Origin: Nitrososphaerota archaeon
GTDB lineage: Archaea; Thermoproteota; Nitrososphaeria; Nitrososphaerales; CADDZS01
Assembly (NCBI GenBank): GCA_027886795.1
Contig: JAPCJU010000056.1
Span: forward strand, 1 to 7,321
DNA: 7,321 nucleotides
Reading direction: 5' to 3'
Below, piece after piece: positions 5,827 to 7,321 of this stretch (its first letter is position 1; every line of letters begins with the position of its first letter). A program made the position numbers and the translations under genes. Under the pieces are notes generated by a model, which saw nothing but the letters and a program-made list of their open reading frames with translations, searched no databases and was not told where the DNA came from.

Positions 5827-6730
5827 GGAAGTCGGCAAAGTTGTAATCGGCCGCGATGAAGAGACAACTCTTCTCTTAACGGCGCTCATAGCGAGGGGCC
5901 ACGTGCTGCTTGAGGGCGTGCCTGGAACTTCAAAGACGCTCCTCGCAAAATCTTTCTCCAGATGTCTCGGTTTAAGGTTCAGAAGGGTTCAGTTCACACC
6001 GGACATGTTGCCTTTGGATATCGTTGGAGGATTCATTTTCAATATGAAGAGCAGGGAATTTGAATTCAAGGAAGGACCAGTGTTCACGAATATCCTATTG
6101 GCAGATGAAATCAACAGGGCGGCGCCGAAGGTTCAAAGCGCTCTGCTGGAGTCGATGCAGGAACTGCAAGTTACAGTCGAGGGGCAAACCTCCAAGCTTC
6201 CTTCCCCTTTCATGGTGATCGCAACTCAGAACCCGCTCGACTTTGAGGGCGTGTATCCTTTACCTGAAAGCGAGATGGATAGGTTCATGATCAGAATCGA
6301 ATTCGGGTACCCGAATCAAAACGTCGAAGTGGAAATTCTCAAACGCAATCTTACCGAACTTGATCTCGATGTTGTCAAACCAGTGATTTCTAATGAAGAA
6401 TTGATTGAGGCGTTCAAAGTCGTAGACTCTGTCAAGGCATCGATTGAAATTTTGGAATATGTCTCGAAGCTTGCAATAGGAACTCGTACCGATAACAGAA
6501 TCAACTTGGGGGCTAGTCCCAGAGCGGCAGTTCAACTAGTTCAGGTCGCGAGGGCAAATGCCGCGCTCGAAGGCAGAACCTACGTTACTCCCGACGACAT
6601 AAAAAAACTTGCAGGAGTTGCTTTAGCTCATCGAATGCGATTGGACAGATCTGCTGCGCTGAAGGGGCTTGCGACAAACACTTCCGCGGTCATCCAACAA
6701 GTATTGGACGTAGTGAAACCTCCAAGGTGA
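5795..6730 (+). CDS. moxR: MoxR-type AAA+ ATPase
   Basis: A 311-residue cytoplasmic AAA+ ATPase of the MoxR family, chaperone-like proteins that work with von Willebrand-type partners in maturing metalloenzymes or envelope complexes. Its motifs are complete: Walker A GVPGTSKT (41-48), Walker B ILLADE with D104 and E105, the SALLESMQELQVTVEG helix insert (115-130), sensor 1 in ATQNP (N146), the arginine of MDRF (R163), and sensor 2 in GASPRA (R243). A C-terminal helical lid follows from about 200. Length is typical. ATG at 5795 lies inside the previous gene (32-base overlap) and is preceded by GGTGGAG (5784-5790), a good ribosome binding site. It gives the usual short helix before VVIGRDEE, so the start is well supported. 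The DUF58 gene begins in its stop codon. Confidence 0.96.
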   Translation: MLAYLKSKVLEEVGKVVIGRDEETTLLLTALIARGHVLLEGVPGTSKTLLAKSFSRCLGLRFRRVQFTPDMLPLDIVGGFIFNMKSREFEFKEGPVFTNILLADEINRAAPKVQSALLESMQELQVTVEGQTSKLPSPFMVIATQNPLDFEGVYPLPESEMDRFMIRIEFGYPNQNVEVEILKRNLTELDLDVVKPVISNEELIEAFKVVDSVKASIEILEYVSKLAIGTRTDNRINLGASPRAAVQLVQVARANAALEGRTYVTPDDIKKLAGVALAHRMRLDRSAALKGLATNTSAVIQQVLDVVKPPR

Positions 6731-7321
6731 AGCTAACTCAAAGAGGCAAGGACTATCTCAAGGCTTCACTTTATGGGGCAATCGTATCTTCCATTTTTGA
6801 TGTAAGACTCATCTTGGGTTTATGTCTCGTCCTTTTCGTCTCCGCTGCAATATCAGAAATCATCCTTGCGACAGCTACCACGGGAAACATCAAGGTGGAA
6901 TTTGATGATCCTCACCTTACGTGTTTCAAGGGAGGAGAAGTGAAGGAAAACTTCAGGATTAACTATAAAAGAAGGAGGTTTGTTCGCGTCAGAATTTCCT
7001 CGATAACAGGACCCAAGGGCGTAGCGACGATCCCCGACGAGTCCTCACCTGATGAATTGCGGCTGTTATTCAGGCCATACTACGCAGGACGATTCAAGGG
7101 TTTGTCCGCGAAGTTTGAGTTTAAGGATCCTTTGGAATTATTTAGCAAGTCTATTGAAATTGTGCTAGACGATTTTGTCATTGATTGTGTTCCGGCATCA
7201 TTACTGAAGGATATCCGGACTTTTCGACCGATGGCATTGGCGTTAGGGGAAAAAATCGGCAGAACACATGGGTCCGGGCAAGAGTTTTACTCGATTGACG
7301 AATATACTCCTTCTGTTGAAC
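6727..7321 (+). CDS. DUF58 protein, N-terminal part, cut by right window edge
   Basis: The reading frame opens at GTG 6727, overlapping the moxR stop as GTGA, and stays open to the end of the window (198 codons). After a basic start (KLTQRGKDYL), a hydrophobic segment at about 26-48 anchors the protein. Then comes a beta-rich region (about 52-160) of the kind that precedes the DUF58 core. The family signature begins near the end: GSGQEFYSIDEYTPSVE, corresponding to the usual G-x-G-x-E-F-x-x-x-R/D-E-Y block. The von Willebrand-like part with its metal site would lie beyond the window. DUF58 proteins are the standard partners of MoxR ATPases, and the four-base overlap indicates coupled expression at matched levels. 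No start other than GTG 6727 fits the overlap as well. Confidence 0.9.
   Translation, partial: MKLTQRGKDYLKASLYGAIVSSIFDVRLILGLCLVLFVSAAISEIILATATTGNIKVEFDDPHLTCFKGGEVKENFRINYKRRRFVRVRISSITGPKGVATIPDESSPDELRLLFRPYYAGRFKGLSAKFEFKDPLELFSKSIEIVLDDFVIDCVPASLLKDIRTFRPMALALGEKIGRTHGSGQEFYSIDEYTPSVE

Noticed and set aside
6260..6535. Minus-strand frames inside moxR
   Set aside because: Antisense to the lid domain of a complete MoxR ATPase; no independent support.

Overview
The window reads as ordinary chromosomal DNA from an archaeon. The evidence is a CtaG/DUF1404-type membrane protein fused to a cupredoxin, a luciferase-like protein of the kind that often uses F420, an AmmeMemoRadiSam radical SAM enzyme, T-rich gene ends, AT-rich promoter-like boxes, and a MoxR/DUF58/DUF4129 cluster with sequon-rich exported proteins. 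Copper-protein fusions of this type suggest a Thaumarchaeota-like or other TACK lineage, but the sequence alone does not settle the taxon. There are no insertion sequences, CRISPR arrays, phage genes, tRNAs or rRNAs, and no non-coding stretch exceeds about 210 bases.

Left part (1-2791). A radical SAM enzyme (amrS) lies on the minus strand and runs off the left edge. It diverges across 91 bases from a complete endonuclease III gene (nth). A luciferase-like monooxygenase gene follows nth after about 90 bases, which hold a T-run terminator and an AT-rich promoter box. These three genes look like independent housekeeping or metabolic units.

Middle part (2825-4425). Two minus-strand membrane genes. 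The first (2825-3862) has a seven-helix CtaG-like/DUF1404 membrane part followed by an external cupredoxin domain. The cupredoxin keeps the C-H-M copper loop but has Asp where the first His ligand should be. The second (4027-4425) is a small exported protein with a pilin-like N-terminus.

Right part (4635-7321). A tightly packed plus-strand operon whose neighbouring genes overlap by 11, 32 and 4 bases. It encodes a membrane-anchored exported beta-sandwich protein, a one-helix DUF4129-like protein, a MoxR-type AAA+ ATPase, and the N-terminal two thirds or so of a DUF58 protein cut by the window edge. MoxR and DUF58 proteins commonly act as an ATPase plus von Willebrand-type partner in maturing envelope or multi-subunit complexes. 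The first two genes look like the outer and inner halves of what is often one transmembrane DUF4129 protein.

The observations most worth a second look are the Asp-for-His change in the cupredoxin, the two-piece DUF4129 arrangement, a 21-codon leader ORF with a strong ribosome binding site whose stop overlaps the amrS start, and small inverted repeats upstream of the two minus-strand membrane genes. No wholly new system is evident.
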